Shown here piece by piece: positions 62,610 through 64,000 of a DNA stretch of 64,000 bases (within the stretch, counting starts at the first letter, position 1; the number at the start of each line of letters is the position of its first letter). The notes under the pieces were generated by a model, which did no database searches, was not told the DNA's origin, and saw nothing but the letters and a program-made list of their open reading frames with translations. The stretch comes from Microthrixaceae bacterium (lineage in GTDB: Bacteria; Actinomycetota; Acidimicrobiia; Acidimicrobiales; DATDAH01), in contig JACJWK010000018.1 in the NCBI GenBank assembly GCA_020637195.1, positions 1 through 64,000 on the forward strand, written 5' to 3'. The translations under genes and the position numbers were made by a program.

Positions 62610-63965
62610 CTACCCGGGAGCGGCCAACTCGGCCACGGCCTCGGCGAACACCTCGGAGTGCCGGTCGACGTCGGCCTCGGTGGTCGTGGGGGCCATGAGC
62701 GCCATGTTGTGGAACGGGGTCAGCAGGATCCCGCGGTTCAGCGCGTAGAGGTGCATGAACGAGTCGAGGTCGTGGTCGACCGCGGCCGCGGCCTCGGCCC
62801 CGTCGCGGGGAGGCGGGCAGAACCAGTACTCGGCCCGGCAGCCCAGCTGCTGGACGTGCCACGAGAGCCCGTGCTCGGCGATCGCCGCGGCCACCCCCTC
62901 GGCCCAGCGGGCCGCCAACGGGATCGTTCGGGCGTAGTCCTCGTCGAGCAGCGTGTGGGAGAGCGTGGCCCGAACGGCGGCGGTCGCCAGCGCGCTGGCG
63001 GTGAGGGTGCCGCCGATGCCGCTGACGTCGGTCTCGGGCTCGGCCACGAACGCGGCGAGCCGATCGGCCAGGTCGCGGGTCATGCCGTAGGCCGCCGCCG
63101 GCACGCCGCCGCCGATGGGCTTGCCGATGGTGAGCAGGTCGGGCTCGAGGCCGTGGGCCGCCGTGTAGCCCCCGGGCCCGGCGCAGATGGTGTGGGTCTC
63201 GTCGATCACGAGCAGCGTGCCGGCCGCGCGGGTGAGGGCCCGCAGCGCCTCGTGGAAGCCCGGCTCCGGCAGGACGATGCCGATGTTGGTGAGGGCCGGC
63301 TCGGCCAGGACGCAGGCGACGTCGCCGGCCGCGAGCGCGGCCTCGAGGGCGGCGACGTCGTTGAACGGCACGACGACCGTCGTCGTCGCGGGATCGACGG
63401 CCGGCCCGGTGCTGCCCGGCCGGGCCACCACCCGGCCCTCCCCGTCGAGGACCGCGAACGTCTCGTCGACGGTGCCGTGGTAGCACCAGTCGAAGACGGC
63501 GACCTTCGGGCGCCCGGTGAGGTGGCGGGCGAGGCGCAGGGCGAAGCGGTTGGCGTCGGTGGCGGTCATGGCCAGTTGCCAGACGGGCAGCCCGAAGCGC
63601 CGGGCCAGCTCGCCGGCCACCCAGATCGCGTCCTCGGTGGGCAGCATCGTGGTGAGGCCCCGCGACGCCTGGGCGGCGAGGGCCTCGGTGACGAAGGGCC
63701 GGGCGTGGCCGGTCATGGCCCCGGTGTCGCCCAGGCACAGGTCGACGTAGGTGTGACCGTCGACGTCGGTGAAGCGCGATCCCTCGGCCTCGGCGACGAA
63801 CACGGGGAACGCCCCCGACCAGCGCGCCATCCAGTTCATGGGCACCCCGCCGAGGAGGTGGTCGCCCGCCTGGCCGGCCAGCGCGGCCGAGCGGGGGTGG
63901 GCGTCGCGGAAGGACGCCTCCTCCCGTGCCCGCAGATCCGCCAGCCGCCCCCGGTCGATCGTCAT
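62610..63965 (-). CDS. Class III PLP-dependent aminotransferase (GSA-aminomutase-like)
   Basis: 451 aa. Begins MTIDRGRLADLRAREEASFR; the PLP site is in LLTIGKPIGGGVPAAAYG (Lys in GKPIGG), the Asp that contacts PLP nitrogen in LLVIDETHTICAGPGG and the phosphate-binding loop region in DTGAMTGHARP. The closest family pattern is HemL-like glutamate-1-semialdehyde aminomutase, but the context and extra length suggest a different amino-donor specificity. ATG 63965 is 6 nt after TACCGT, so probably leaderless. The cyclase gene follows 3 nt after its stop. Confidence 0.85.
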   Translation of the reverse strand: MTIDRGRLADLRAREEASFRDAHPRSAALAGQAGDHLLGGVPMNWMARWSGAFPVFVAEAEGSRFTDVDGHTYVDLCLGDTGAMTGHARPFVTEALAAQASRGLTTMLPTEDAIWVAGELARRFGLPVWQLAMTATDANRFALRLARHLTGRPKVAVFDWCYHGTVDETFAVLDGEGRVVARPGSTGPAVDPATTTVVVPFNDVAALEAALAAGDVACVLAEPALTNIGIVLPEPGFHEALRALTRAAGTLLVIDETHTICAGPGGYTAAHGLEPDLLTIGKPIGGGVPAAAYGMTRDLADRLAAFVAEPETDVSGIGGTLTASALATAAVRATLSHTLLDEDYARTIPLAARWAEGVAAAIAEHGLSWHVQQLGCRAEYWFCPPPRDGAEAAAAVDHDLDSFMHLYALNRGILLTPFHNMALMAPTTTEADVDRHSEVFAEAVAELAAPG

Positions 63966-63971
63966 GGCGCC

Positions 63972-63977
63972 ACGGTA
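63972..63977 (-). promoter_or_regulatory. -10-like TACCGT, probable leaderless start of the aminotransferase gene
   Basis: On the minus strand TACCGT, then GGCGCC (6 nt), then ATG. No ribosome binding site. Confidence 0.5.
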
Positions 63978-64000
63978 CGCCGCGAGCCGCAGCGGGTCGG

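Overview
The window is about 64 kb of very GC-rich DNA with strong G/C preference at third codon positions. The gene repertoire is that of a free-living, aerobic, high-GC actinobacterium. It includes coenzyme F420 synthesis (CofC/FbiD), a polyphosphate glucokinase, a WS/DGAT-type acyltransferase, a mycobacterial-type HAMP adenylate cyclase, CsoR copper control, several PASTA-less Ser/Thr kinases and actinobacterial dynamin-like GTPases. I infer the class Acidimicrobiia (Iamia-like) from this repertoire; no rRNA or other marker in the window proves it. I saw no tRNA, rRNA, CRISPR array, insertion sequence, integrase or prophage gene.

Layout. 0-14 kb: a partial unknown gene and gpsA face cofC, a PIG-L deacetylase and a thiolase/DUF35 pair. 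Then come a PaaI thioesterase, an N-acyl-D-amino-acid deacylase, an amidohydrolase, a small membrane protein, class I fumarase, a frameshifted receptor Ser/Thr kinase and ppgK. 14-20 kb: two large surface proteins converge, a PQQ-type sugar dehydrogenase with two NPCBM domains and a VWA/DUF11 protein with an LPXTG tail. 19.6-27.8 kb: a sugar ABC transporter with two binding proteins, two permeases and an ATPase, preceded by xylulokinase. 27.9-32 kb: a cyclic-nucleotide-binding membrane protein divergent from a membrane pentaheme cytochrome c and a TPR protein. 32-35.3 kb: a compact copper-resistance unit (copZ, a 57-aa membrane protein, copA) divergent from csoR, with two visible CsoR-type operators. 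35.3-37.2 kb: an ArsR-type regulator with an SRPBCC protein and small membrane ORFs.

37.2-46.9 kb is the most unusual part. A pseudokinase fused to a dynamin-like GTPase is translationally coupled to a second dynamin-like GTPase. Both are divergent from an Hsp70 protein that carries a zinc ribbon and an FHA domain. An NlpC/P60 cell-wall hydrolase and an intact receptor-type Ser/Thr kinase follow. I read this as a membrane/envelope maintenance module in which phospho-peptide recognition, chaperone ATPase and membrane-remodelling GTPases are linked. 46.9-57 kb: a large secreted subtilase with five repeats and a Vgb-like propeller, several unknown membrane proteins, a DUF2993 lipid-binding protein, a HIT hydrolase, a WS/DGAT acyltransferase, a GNAT and a methyltransferase. 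57-64 kb: a DinB-like protein, an enoyl-CoA hydratase, an NfuA-like Fe-S protein, a thiolase, an adenylate cyclase and a class III aminotransferase.

Cross-cutting signals. Many genes start 6-10 nt after a TAnnnT hexamer, the arrangement expected for leaderless transcripts. Four-base start/stop overlaps (GTGA, TTGA, ATGA) are very common. Several strong perfect palindromes sit between genes, and one palindromic repeat family occurs twice. Three loci (about 12.2, 17.1-17.25 and 62.2-62.3 kb) read naturally only if the frame changes, which suggests missing bases in the assembly or real gene decay.
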